A stretch of DNA of 64,000 nucleotides. It comes from JAWKJY01 sp041393535. Lineage in GTDB: Bacteria > Actinomycetota > Thermoleophilia > Gaiellales > Gaiellaceae. The notes under the pieces are model-generated. The model saw only the letters and a list, made by a program, of their open reading frames with translations. It was not told where the DNA came from and did not search any database. Shown one piece after another: positions 8,131 to 16,303 of the stretch. The number at the start of each line of letters is the position of its first letter. Within the stretch, counting starts at the first letter, position 1. Position numbers and translations under genes: made by a program. The stretch is taken from contig JAWKJY010000007.1 of the NCBI GenBank assembly GCA_041393535.1, positions 124,001-188,000 on the forward strand, read 5' to 3'.

Positions 8131-8790
8131 TTACGGCTCGCGCTCGAGCTCCTGCAGGACGCCCTCGACGCCGAGCGCCTCGTTCCGGGTGCGGACGAAG
8201 ACGAAGTCGTCCGTCACCCAGACGTCCTGGCAGCCCGCCTCGTCGTGGAAGCGGAAGCGGCGGGTCTCGAAGACGCCGGCCGGGGTCTCGACCCGCTCGC
8301 GCGGCAGCTCCTCCACGTCGAGCGTCCCGGCGCCGATCCACGGCCCGGCGGCGGCGCCGGCGAGGCGCGCGCCGAGGTAGCCCTCGACGGTGCGGCGGCC
8401 GGGAGGCCCCTCGTCCACGTAGCCGGCGAGCCAGGCGTCGCCCCAGCGGGGGTGCGGCCCGAGGTAGGAGGCGCGGCCGTCGACCTCGATCCGGCGGACC
8501 GCCTCCGAGCCCGCGACGACCGCCTCGCACTCGAGCGCGCCGCCGTCGAAGCGGAAGCGGCCGACGGCCGTGTCGCCGCGCTCGAACAGGCGCTCGACGC
8601 AGTCGAGCGGGCGGAAGTCGCGGTCGACGGTCACCGTCACCTCGCGGATCACGTCGAGGGGCTCGAGCTCGGAGACCGTGCGCACGGTCTTGCGCCCGTC
8701 CGGGTGATCCGTGCGGTGGAACCACTCGCGGCCCCAGGCGCCCGCGTCGTCGGACACGTAGAGGATGTACCCGCGCGTCGTGCTCGCCAT
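8131..8790 (-). CDS. conserved-looking hypothetical protein
   Basis: A 219-residue soluble protein rich in beta-strand-like alternation and charged residues, with no signal peptide, membrane span or recognised catalytic motif. Its second half (ETPAGVFETRRFRFHDEAGC and QDVWVTDDFVFVRTRN) has the repeated-strand look of lipocalin-like or DUF3108-type beta-barrels, but that is only a resemblance. The ATG start follows GGATCGAG. It is transcribed away from the adjacent M23 peptidase gene. Confidence 0.6.
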   Translation of the reverse strand: MASTTRGYILYVSDDAGAWGREWFHRTDHPDGRKTVRTVSELEPLDVIREVTVTVDRDFRPLDCVERLFERGDTAVGRFRFDGGALECEAVVAGSEAVRRIEVDGRASYLGPHPRWGDAWLAGYVDEGPPGRRTVEGYLGARLAGAAAGPWIGAGTLDVEELPRERVETPAGVFETRRFRFHDEAGCQDVWVTDDFVFVRTRNEALGVEGVLQELEREP

Positions 8791-8851
8791 CTCGATCCAA
8801 GCGTAGACGCGCCGCCGCCCGACAGGGCGTCGTGCTCCCCCGATCGCGCCC

Positions 8852-8877
8852 GCCGATCACCCCCTTGAGGGATCGGC
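8852..8877. promoter_or_regulatory. inverted repeat over putative -35 of M23 peptidase gene
   Basis: GCCGATC and GATCGGC are separated by 12 bases that contain TTGAGG. A GATAGG -10-like box follows 17 bases after that hexamer, close to the ATG. Possible operator/promoter; inferred only. Confidence 0.3.
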
Positions 8878-8899
8878 GCATCCTGCCGATAGGGGGTGC

Positions 8900-9774
8900 A
8901 TGAGCACCCTCCGCCGCCTCGCCGTCCTCCTGCCGCTCGCGCTCGCCGTCTCGCTCGGAATCGCCGCGGCCGCGCTCGCGATCCCGATGGGCGACCCGCA
9001 GGTCGCCGCGCTCCAGGTCTCCCTGCTGCAGCGCGGCCTCTACGACGGGACGATCGACGGCCTCGACGGGCCGGGCACGCAGGGCGGCCTGGCGTCGTTC
9101 GAGCGCTCGCTCGGCGTGCGCGCCGACGGCCGGCTCGACCGGCGCGTCGCGCGGGCGCTCGGTCGGAGCGACCGGCGCGTGCTCGGCTCGCGCATCCTCG
9201 CGCCAGGCGACCGCGGCTGGGACGTGGCGGCGCTGCAGTTCCTCGTCGCGTGGCACGGCTTCGCCTCCGGCGCCTTCGACGGCGACTTCGGCGAGCGCCT
9301 GGACGAGGCCGTCCGCGGCTTCCAGGCCTGGGCCGGGCTGGAGGCCGACGGCGTCGCCGGGCCGGCGACGATCGCGGCCCTCCAGGCGCCGCCGGCGGTC
9401 GCCTCGATCCGGCTGGTGCGGCCGGTGCGGACGTGGATCGGCGACACGTTCGGCCGCGCGGCGACCGCTTCCACGAGGGGATCGACTTCCCGGCGGGCAA
9501 GGGCACGAGGGTCCGCGCCGCGGCGGCCGGGGTCGTCGAGTGGGCCGGCTGGACGGACGGCGGCTACGGCAACCTCGTGGTCGTCTCGCACGGCGACGGC
9601 TACCGGACGTACTACGCGCACCTGGCGTCCGTCTCGGTCGAGGCCGGCCAGCGCGTCCGCGCGGGCTCGGTGGTCGGCCGGGTCGGCTCGACCGGCCACT
9701 CGAGCGGCCCGCACCTGCACTTCGAGCTGCGCCTCGGCGAGGCCGCGCTCGACCCGGCGCCGAGCCTGGGCTGA
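8900..9774 (+). CDS. secreted M23 (LytM) peptidase with two peptidoglycan-binding domains; frame broken near 9454
   Basis: The N-terminal frame encodes a signal peptide (about 1-28, LPLALAVSLGIAAAALA) and two PG_binding_1 repeats (about 32-88 and 98-165). The second frame encodes a complete M23 domain: DRFHEGIDFPAGKGTRVRAA (zinc ligands His and Asp), YRTYYAHL and SGPHLHFELR. The frames join if one C is restored in GGCCGCGCGG, which would give DTFGPRGDRFHEGIDF. As the sequence stands the protein is cut before the catalytic domain. The product would be about 291 residues and would hydrolyse peptidoglycan cross-links outside the membrane. A base-calling error is more likely than a real mutation because other genes here break the same way. 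Confidence 0.8.
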
Positions 9775-9776
9775 GC

Positions 9777-10199
9777 TCAGCCCTGCGGGCTGCCCCGGGC
9801 GACGTCCGGGCAGACCTCGGAGAAGCTCCCGGGGTTCGTCAGGCGCAGCGCGTTGCAGACCTCGGCGAGCTGCGCCTCGAGCCGGTCGATCCGCGTCCGC
9901 AGGCCCTGGTTCGCGAGCGAGGGGGCCGTCAGCTGGTTCTCGACCGCGGTCATGCGCTCGGCGAGCAGCGCGAGCGTCTGCGAGTCGGCGGAGGTGCCCG
10001 GCAGGCCGGGGTCGCCCTGCGGGCCCGGCGGGCCCGGCGCCCCCTGCGGGCCCCGCGGGCCGGGCGCGCCGTCCGCCCCGTCGGCCCCGTCCTCGCCCGG
10101 CGGCCCGCCGATCTGCGAGATCCACGTGCCCGGCGAGACGGCGATCCAGGCGACCCAGCCGATCGCGAGCAGGCTGAGCAGGACGTTCAGCGCCAGCAT
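9777..10199 (-). CDS. membrane-anchored collagen-like protein
   Basis: A 140-residue protein with an N-terminal membrane anchor (1-22), 13 uninterrupted Gly-X-Y triplets (residues 32-70, e.g. GPPGEDGADGADGAPGPRGP), and a C-terminal heptad-like helix (about 75-112, LALLAERMTAVENQLTAP) with two Cys. Bacterial collagen-like proteins trimerise through such helices, so this is probably a short cell-surface stalk. Its stop is two bases from the convergent M23 peptidase stop. Role unknown. Confidence 0.75.
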   Translation of the reverse strand: MLALNVLLSLLAIGWVAWIAVSPGTWISQIGGPPGEDGADGADGAPGPRGPQGAPGPPGPQGDPGLPGTSADSQTLALLAERMTAVENQLTAPSLANQGLRTRIDRLEAQLAEVCNALRLTNPGSFSEVCPDVARGSPQG

Positions 10200-10300
10200 C
10201 AGCGTGAGCGCCCGGGTCAGCGGCGAGCGGGGGCCGCAGGCTCCACGCGCTCCAGGCTAGAGCCCGGGCCTGACGGACTCCCACGGGCCCGGAACGCAGC

Positions 10301-10323
10301 GAGGGCCGGCGACGCCGGCCCTC
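10301..10323 (-). terminator. hairpin after peptidoglycan-binding lipoprotein gene
   Basis: A perfect 10-bp stem GAGGGCCGGC/GCCGGCCCTC with a 3-base loop. It lies 27 bases past the stop obtained when the lipoprotein frame is corrected, but about 100 bases past the uncorrected stop. Confidence 0.65.
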
Positions 10324-10349
10324 GCGAAGCACGACCCGGACGCGGTGCG

Positions 10350-10921
10350 CTACTCGTCCGCGTTCTCGAGCGTCGTCTCGGTGGTCTCCCCGGCCGTCTC
10401 GGTCGACGCGGTGTCGCCGCCCGTCACGTCGGTCTGCGCCGGCGGCGCGGCGGGCAGGTGCCGGCCGCGGCCTCCTTCACCTGCTTGTTGATCGCGGCGA
10501 TCGTCTTCTTGTCGCCGACCCCGGAGGTCTTGATCCCGTTGTCCTTCTGGAAGTCGCGGATCGCCTTCTTCGTCTTCGCGCCGAAGACGCCGTCGGGCGT
10601 CCCGACGCTGTAGCCGAGGTAGTCGAGGGACTCCTGGAGGGCCAGGATCGCGGCCTTCTTGCTCCCCTTCTTGATCGGCGCGGCGCCGGCGGGGACGTTC
10701 CCGGGCACCTCCGTGGCGGCCGGCTCGGACGGCGCGGCCGGCTCGGACGGGCTGGGCGTCGGCGAGGGGGCGGGCGTCGAGAAGTCGCCGGTGTCGAGCG
10801 GGATCGACGCATCGGTCGAGCCCTCGGCGTCGGAGCTCGTCGAGTTGTCACCGCCACCGCACGCGGCAGCAGCGAGCACGAGCACCAGGAGGGGGAGCAG
10901 GAGCCAGATTCGGCGTCTCAT
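10350..10921 (-). CDS. lipoprotein with peptidoglycan-binding domain; frame break near 10455 likely
   Basis: The protein starts MRRRIWLLLPLLVLVLAAAAC, a lipoprotein signal with the lipobox Cys at residue 21. A Ser/Thr/Pro-rich spacer follows, then a PG_binding_1 domain (LALQESLDYLGYSVGTPDGV and FGAKTKKAIRDFQKDNGI). As sequenced the frame ends at 10424 in an Arg-rich tail (TCPPRRRRRPT) with uncharacteristic codons. In the next frame the tail continues AAPPAQTDVTGGDTASTETA with every codon ending in G or C, stopping at 10350 just before a hairpin, so a lost base is inferred. The second of two ATGs is chosen for its GGAG spacing. Likely anchors or senses cell wall. Confidence 0.75.
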
Positions 10922-11066
10922 GGGCATCTCCAGGCGGGTCATCGCTACGAGGCGGGACAGGGAAAGCGTAAACGACGCAGGCGGCCTGCCGGCCACCCGG
11001 GTGGGTATTCGCGCCGCCGGCGGGTTTCCCTTCCCCGTCCCGGCGCGATCGCGGTCGCCCCGTTCG

Positions 11067-11882
11067 TCAGTGCTCGGCGTCCTCGCGGGGGACGAGCCCG
11101 GCGGCCCTGAGGCGCTCCCGGTCGGCGCGCTCCTTCGCGTCCTCCTCGCGGAAGAGCTGCAGCAGGAGCCACGTGATCGCGGCCAGGAAGATCAGCGCCT
11201 GCTCGGCCGTCATCAGGACGCCCGCGTAGTTCTGGTCCTCCTCCGGCGAGAGGCCCCAGAGTCGCGGCGCGTCCTCGTAGAAGTCGTAGAACGCGGACCC
11301 CGAGAAGGTCAGGGCGAGGCCGAGGAAGACCGACGTGAAGAAGCCCGCGGCGACGTACGCAAGCCGCTTGAGCACGCCGTGCGCGCGCGGCGCCTGGCTG
11401 AAGACGGGCCACCAGAAGACGAGCCCGATCAGGATCAGGATCGCGTGCTCGAGGTGGAGCAGGTACGTGTTCTCCAGCGCGGCGTCGTAGAACGCGGCCA
11501 GGTGGATCAGGTACCAGCCGAGCAGCCAGACCGGCAGCGCGACGCGCAGCCGCGTCAGCGCGCGCAGCACGGCGCCGCCCCTGGCGGCGATCTGCTCCCG
11601 CATCCTCGGCGTCAGCCCGAGGACGAGCAGCGGCGGGGCCCAGTCCGAGATGATCACGTTCTGGAGCAGGTGCGCGAGCAGCAGGTAGTGGGCCGAGAGC
11701 GTCTCGAGCGGCGAGTTGGTGGACGCCGCGATCAGGAACAGCCCGGTGCCGAACGCCAGCGCCCGCAGGCGGGGCACGCCGCCCGGCTCGCGTCGCGCGG
11801 AGCGCCAGTAGACCGCGCCGGCGAGGACGGCGAGCGCGAGGAAGAGCGGCTCGAAGGTGAACGACCAGGGGGAGGGCGTCAT
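11067..11882 (-). CDS. CtaG-family cytochrome c oxidase assembly protein (copy 1)
   Basis: A 271-residue, six- to seven-span membrane protein of the caa3-type CtaG family (PF09678 type). The conserved His-rich segments are SAHYLLLAHLLQNVIISDWA, the LLHLEHAILILIGLVFWWPV block and the C-terminal EDQNYAGVLMTAEQALIFLA. It overlaps the preceding paralogue by ATGA, so it is the last gene of a four-gene operon. Members help copper insertion into, or biogenesis of, terminal oxidase, although no oxidase genes lie nearby. Confidence 0.88.
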   Translation of the reverse strand: MTPSPWSFTFEPLFLALAVLAGAVYWRSARREPGGVPRLRALAFGTGLFLIAASTNSPLETLSAHYLLLAHLLQNVIISDWAPPLLVLGLTPRMREQIAARGGAVLRALTRLRVALPVWLLGWYLIHLAAFYDAALENTYLLHLEHAILILIGLVFWWPVFSQAPRAHGVLKRLAYVAAGFFTSVFLGLALTFSGSAFYDFYEDAPRLWGLSPEEDQNYAGVLMTAEQALIFLAAITWLLLQLFREEDAKERADRERLRAAGLVPREDAEH

Positions 11883-12850
11883 CCGTCGTCCGCGACCGGC
11901 CGGCCGGGCGGAGCGGCCTCGTCGGCCCGCTCGACCGGCTCGGGCTCCTCCTCGTCGCGGCGCTCCCGCTGCTCCTCGTTGAGGAAGAACAGCATCAGGA
12001 AGAGGCCCAGCGTCAGCGCCTGCTCGATCATCATCACCCCGCCGGCGAACTGCTGGTCGTTGATCGGGCTGAAGCCGAACAGCCGCTCGTCCTGGGCGGC
12101 GTAGGCGGGGTAGATCGCGCTCCGGGCGAAGAGGAGGACGTCCGCGAGCACGTTGCCCATCGCGAACAGGCCGACTGCCGCGCCGATCTTCGCCGAGCGG
12201 CGCAGCCGGCCGTGGCGCATCGGGTCGATCAGCTGCGTCCAGACGAGCAGGCCGGCGACCACGAACATCGTGTGCTCGAGGTCGTGCAGGAGCCGGTTCG
12301 TCAGCACGGCGTCGTACATGTCCGGCACGTGCCAGATGGCGAACGTCGCCGCCCAGAACGTGAAGGCCACCCGCGGCGTCAGGAGCTCCCCGAAGAACGT
12401 CCGCACGGGGCGGAGGCGCGCGAGCGGCCGCAGGACGACCGGGGGCAGCAGGAAGACGGAGAGCGGCCCCCGGATGGCGACGACGAGCAGCGCCGGCGCC
12501 GCGTCGCCGATCAGGACGTGCTGGAGCATGTGGGCGGAGAGCAGGTACTCCTCGCCGGCGGCGTCGAGCGGGGAGACGACCGGCAGGACGAGCAGCGCCA
12601 TTCCCGCGAGGAAGAGCCCGACCCGCCCCCAGCTCGCGTGGTCCGACCGGCCGCGCCGGCGCAGTCGCCACCAGGCCTGGCCGAAGAGGGCGAGCGCGAG
12701 CGCGGTCAGGGCGAGGACGATCGGCTCGAAGCGCCACGCGGAGCCGAGCTCGTCGATCGGGACGCGGTCGCCGTGCGCGAGCGCCGCCGGCGCGGCGACG
12801 AGGGCGCCGACCGCGGCGAGGAGCCCGACGAGCAGCCGCCGGCGCCTCAT
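11879..12850 (-). CDS. CtaG-family protein with signal peptide (copy 2)
   Basis: A 323-residue paralogue of the next gene. It has an N-terminal signal-like segment (LLVGLLAAVGALVAAPAALA) followed by the same multi-span CtaG core: LSAHMLQHVLIGDAAPALLV, LLHDLEHTMFVVAGLLVW, NDQQFAGGVMMIEQALTLGL. The extra N-terminus and the acidic cytoplasmic tail (RDEEEPEPVERADE) set it apart from copy 1. It overlaps both neighbours by ATGA, indicating tight translational coupling and probably a hetero-oligomer. Confidence 0.87.
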   Translation of the reverse strand: MRRRRLLVGLLAAVGALVAAPAALAHGDRVPIDELGSAWRFEPIVLALTALALALFGQAWWRLRRRGRSDHASWGRVGLFLAGMALLVLPVVSPLDAAGEEYLLSAHMLQHVLIGDAAPALLVVAIRGPLSVFLLPPVVLRPLARLRPVRTFFGELLTPRVAFTFWAATFAIWHVPDMYDAVLTNRLLHDLEHTMFVVAGLLVWTQLIDPMRHGRLRRSAKIGAAVGLFAMGNVLADVLLFARSAIYPAYAAQDERLFGFSPINDQQFAGGVMMIEQALTLGLFLMLFFLNEEQRERRDEEEPEPVERADEAAPPGRPVADDG

Positions 12851-14217
12851 CGGTTGGCCTGGGTCAGCAGCCAGAGGGCGAAGCAGGTGAACGCGACCAT
12901 GATCCCGAGCATCCAGAGCTGGGACCGCCAGGCGGCCCGGCCGTCGCGGAAGCGCGCGAGGGCGCGGTCGTGCGCGAGCACGAGGCCGCCGACGTGGCCG
13001 ACGACGACGAGCGCCACCTGGAGGTACCAGGTCTGGGTCGCGTTGATGATGCCGAAGTCGATCCCCAGGTGCGCCGTGCCGAACAGGTCCCAGCCCTGTC
13101 CGAGCGGGTCGGACAGCAGCGAGCCCATCCCCTGGCCCTGGAAGACGAGGAACGTCGCGTAGTGGGCGAGCACGTACGCGCTCGCGATCGGGACGAGCGA
13201 GTGGGCGAAGCCGTCCGCGAGCTCCCGCGCCGAGCCGCCGGTCACCCGTCGGATGCCGACGCAGCCGAGCTGGTAGAAGGCCCAGAGGACGGCGATCGCC
13301 CCCAGCAGGCCGAGCCCCTCCGTGAAGAGGCGTGCGCCCTCGTCGCCGAACGCCCCGTCGAGGCCGTCCTGGATCGACGGTGCGAGGTCCCGCCAGATCG
13401 ACCCCTCCTGGAAGCCGTCGTACGTGACCGTGCCCAGCATCGCCGCGAGCACGAGCGTCAGGAACGGGGCCCGCTCGATCGACGGCAGGCCCGAGAGGAA
13501 CGGGCGCACGGCGATGCGCCCGTCCACGCGCGTGAACGGCGCCATCCGCCCGAAGAAGCCGAAGTAGACGGAGAACGACTCGGCGCGCGCCGTCCAGGCC
13601 TCGACGCCGTACAGGGCCATCCCGACGAAGGTGATCCCGCTGTAGACCAGCGTCGCCGCGGCGAGGTTGCGCGGCGTCTGGCCGCCCCGCGCGATCAGCT
13701 CGAGCCAGGCGAACGCGATCAGGCCGAGGGCGGCCGGCAGGTAGCCGAGCCGGCCCGGGTACGGGAGCGCCTCGGGCGGCGGCCCGGTGGCGCCGCGGCT
13801 GAGCAGCCAGCCCGTCGCCCGTCCGATCGCGCGCCACGGGTTGAACGCGCGGTAGACGTCGCCGAGCAGGATGCTGAGCGGCACGAGGCCGGTCCAGAAG
13901 ATGACGAAGACGAACGTCGGCGTGAAGTTGTCCGTGACGATGTCGGTGCCGACGAGGCCGGCCCAGACGGTGACTCCGAGCAGGAACACGCCTGCGAGCC
14001 CCGCGAGGCCCTCGGCCCAGCGTGACGCGAGGGCCCGCGAGACGGGCCCGTCGAGCGGGCGCGGCCTGACGTCCTCGTAGCGTGGGCGCCGCCAGAGGCT
14101 CGCGAGGGCGACGAACGACAGGACGAGCACGATCCCCGCCCCCCAGCCGAAGAGCCAGACGGGGATCGGCAGGTCGGCGCGACCGCCGAGGGCGTGCAGG
14201 AGCGGGAGCGAGACCAC
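12847..14217 (-). CDS. conserved 12-13 span membrane protein of CtaG operon
   Basis: A 456-residue polytopic membrane protein found beside CtaG genes in actinobacteria. Some databases call such proteins 'fenitrothion hydrolase', but I see no hydrolase motif. Visible conserved stretches include TPTFVFVIFWTGLVPLSILL, DVYRAFNPWRAIGR, VYFGFFGRMAPFTR, and near the C-terminus INATQTWYLQVALVVVGHVG with a His in the membrane. Context argues for a role in copper or haem-oxidase biogenesis together with the two CtaG proteins. Function otherwise unknown. Confidence 0.75.
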   Translation of the reverse strand: MVSLPLLHALGGRADLPIPVWLFGWGAGIVLVLSFVALASLWRRPRYEDVRPRPLDGPVSRALASRWAEGLAGLAGVFLLGVTVWAGLVGTDIVTDNFTPTFVFVIFWTGLVPLSILLGDVYRAFNPWRAIGRATGWLLSRGATGPPPEALPYPGRLGYLPAALGLIAFAWLELIARGGQTPRNLAAATLVYSGITFVGMALYGVEAWTARAESFSVYFGFFGRMAPFTRVDGRIAVRPFLSGLPSIERAPFLTLVLAAMLGTVTYDGFQEGSIWRDLAPSIQDGLDGAFGDEGARLFTEGLGLLGAIAVLWAFYQLGCVGIRRVTGGSARELADGFAHSLVPIASAYVLAHYATFLVFQGQGMGSLLSDPLGQGWDLFGTAHLGIDFGIINATQTWYLQVALVVVGHVGGLVLAHDRALARFRDGRAAWRSQLWMLGIMVAFTCFALWLLTQANR

Positions 14218-14270
14218 CTAGACGATCGGCACGGGGACCACCGGAGCGCCCCGACGACCCGCGGCCGGGA

Positions 14271-14675
14271 TCACGGGGCCACCGTCAGCGTCGCGACGGG
14301 CACCTCGGCGGCGCCGACGCGGAAGCGGACGTCGAAGACGCCCTCGAGGTCGGCGGGGAAGATCAGCTGCGTCGGCTCGTCCGGCCCGACGGGCCGCGAG
14401 AGCTCGTAGCCGGGGACGAGCGCGTCGCCGCTGACGTCCGCGCGAACGCGCAGGTCGACGACGTCGCCGCGCCGGACGTCGAAGCGCTGCGGCCCGCCGA
14501 CGGGCGTCCCGTCCTCGACGTCGACCGAGAAGGGCCCCCTGGGCGTGGCGGCGTCGCTCCCGCCGCAGGCCGCCGCCGCGAGGACGGCCACGGAGAGGGC
14601 GCCCGCCACCAGCCACAGCACCGCCGCCGCGCTCGGCTTGCTGCCCCGCGAGAAGCGAATGCGTCGCCAGGCCAC
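14271..14675 (-). CDS. small lipoprotein, cupredoxin-like fold possible
   Basis: A 134-residue protein with a basic N-terminus, hydrophobic segment and lipobox-like AVLAAAACGG (Cys near 37). It is followed by a beta-rich domain (FDVRRGDVVDLRVRADVSGD and a C-terminal GVFDVRFRVGAAEVPVATLT). The strand pattern resembles cupredoxin or EfeO-type domains, yet the Cys/His/Met copper ligands are not evident. It is the first gene of the CtaG operon, so a periplasmic role in metal or oxidase assembly is plausible. GTG start. Confidence 0.6.
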   Translation of the reverse strand: MAWRRIRFSRGSKPSAAAVLWLVAGALSVAVLAAAACGGSDAATPRGPFSVDVEDGTPVGGPQRFDVRRGDVVDLRVRADVSGDALVPGYELSRPVGPDEPTQLIFPADLEGVFDVRFRVGAAEVPVATLTVAP

Positions 14676-14871
14676 GCAGGCATGATGCCACCCGCGGCCG
14701 CCGACGGGCAGGTCGTGTCGCCGGGCTGGCGCATCCGGGCCGGCCCGCCTCGCCGCCCGGGCGAGGACCTGCCGCGGGCGAGCGGGCTACGCTGTCCGCG
14801 GCTCGGTCGCCGCCGGCGTCGTCCCGGCACGACCGTCCGCCCGACCCCGAAGACGAGGTGGTGACACGAGC

Positions 14872-16230
14872 ATGGCGATGACGGAGATCGATCCGAGGCT
14901 CGGCGAGCAGGTGCGCGCCGACGATCGGGCGCACGTCCTGCATTCCTGGTCGGTCCAGTCCAAGCTGAACCCGCTCCCGGTCGCCGGGGCCGAGGGCTGC
15001 TGGTTCTGGGACTACGACGGCAACCGCTACCTCGACTTCGCGTCGCAGCTCGTGAACGTGAACCTGGGGCACCAGCACCCGAAGGTGGTCGCGGCGATCA
15101 AGGAGCAGGCCGACCGTCTCTGCACGATCGGCCCGCCGATGGCGAACGACCGGCGCGGCGAGCTCGCCCGGCTGGTCGCCGAGGTCGCTCCCGGCGACCT
15201 GAACCACGTCTTCTTCACGAACGGCGGCGCCGAGGCGAACGAGAACGCGATCAAGCTGGCCCGCTGGTACACCGGGCGCCACAAGGTCATCGCGCGCTAC
15301 CGCTCCTACCACGGCGCGACGGCCGGCGCGATCACGCTCACGGGCGACCCCCGTCGCTGGTACGCCGAGCCCGGCCTGCCCGGCGTCCTGCGGATGTTCG
15401 ACCCGTACACGTACCGCTGCTCGGCCTGCCGCGGCGCGGGCGGCGACTGCCCGATCTGCTCGGGCGGCCCCCACCTCGAGGAGATCCTCACCTACGAGGG
15501 CCCGCACACGGTCGCCGCGGTGATCGTCGAGACGGTCGTCGGGACGAACGGCATCATCGTCCCGCCCGACGGCTACCTGCAGGGCCTGCGCGAGGTCTGC
15601 GACCGGCACGGCGTCCTGCTGATCTTCGACGAGGTGATGGCCGGGTTCGGCCGCACCGGGAAGTGGTTCGCGTGCCAGCACTGGGACGTGCAGCCGGACA
15701 TCATGACCGTCGCGAAGGGGATCAACTCGGGTTACGTCCCGCTCGGCGCGATGGTCGTCTCCGACCGGATCTGGGACTGGGTCAAGGACCAGTTCTTCGC
15801 CGGCGGCCTCACGTACTCCGGCCACCCGCTCGCCTGCGCCGCCGGCGTCGCCTCGGTGAAGGCCTTCCACGAGGAGGGCATCGTCGAGAACGCGGCCGCG
15901 ATGGGCGAGGTGCTCGCCGTCGAGCTCCCGAAGCTGATGGCGAAGCACCCGTCCGTGGGCGAGGTGCGCGGCAAGGGCCTCTTCTGGGGCGTCGAGCTGG
16001 TCAAGGACCGCGAGACCCGCGAGATGCTCGTCCCGTTCAACGCCGCCGGCGACGCCGCGGCGCCCGTGGCGCGGATGATGAAGGCGGCGATGGAGCGCGG
16101 GCTCTACCTGATGATCCACTGGAACGTGATCATGGTCTGCCCGCCGCTCGTGATCACCGAGGACGAGCTGCGCCAGGGCCTCGCCGTCCTCGACGAGGTG
16201 CTCGCGATCGCCGACGAGTACGTCGGCTAG
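14872..16230 (+). CDS. class III PLP-dependent aminotransferase
   Basis: A 452-residue fold-type I aminotransferase. Visible are the FFTNGGAEANENAIKLAR phosphate/substrate block, RSYHGAT, the FDEVMAGFGRTG aspartate motif (Asp253) and the Schiff-base lysine in TVAKGINSGY (Lys282). The family includes taurine-, beta-alanine- and 4-aminobutyrate-pyruvate aminotransferases; the substrate cannot be told from sequence. An unusual feature is a CSAC...CPIC pair (Cys 183, 186, 193, 196) in the middle of the fold. The ATG follows GAGGTGGTG. A long hairpin terminates it. Confidence 0.9.
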   Translation: MAMTEIDPRLGEQVRADDRAHVLHSWSVQSKLNPLPVAGAEGCWFWDYDGNRYLDFASQLVNVNLGHQHPKVVAAIKEQADRLCTIGPPMANDRRGELARLVAEVAPGDLNHVFFTNGGAEANENAIKLARWYTGRHKVIARYRSYHGATAGAITLTGDPRRWYAEPGLPGVLRMFDPYTYRCSACRGAGGDCPICSGGPHLEEILTYEGPHTVAAVIVETVVGTNGIIVPPDGYLQGLREVCDRHGVLLIFDEVMAGFGRTGKWFACQHWDVQPDIMTVAKGINSGYVPLGAMVVSDRIWDWVKDQFFAGGLTYSGHPLACAAGVASVKAFHEEGIVENAAAMGEVLAVELPKLMAKHPSVGEVRGKGLFWGVELVKDRETREMLVPFNAAGDAAAPVARMMKAAMERGLYLMIHWNVIMVCPPLVITEDELRQGLAVLDEVLAIADEYVG

Positions 16231-16239
16231 GCGCACGAC

Positions 16240-16280
16240 GAAGGGCTCCCGGGGGACCGCCCGTCCCCCGGGAGCCCTTC
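16240..16280. terminator. strong bidirectional terminator hairpin
   Basis: A perfect 18-bp stem (GAAGGGCTCCCGGGGGAC and complement) with a 5-base loop between two convergent genes, 9 bases after the aminotransferase stop. Confidence 0.85.
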
Positions 16281-16303
16281 GGCTCGTGCCGGCGCTCGGG
16301 CCG

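Noticed and set aside
9867..10110. GC-rich repetitive DNA in the collagen-like gene as a structural repeat
   Set aside because: The periodicity is fully explained by Gly-X-Y codons.
12847..14217. Naming the CtaG-operon membrane protein 'fenitrothion hydrolase'
   Set aside because: No hydrolase motif is visible and the protein is almost entirely membrane spans; the label appears to be carried over between databases.
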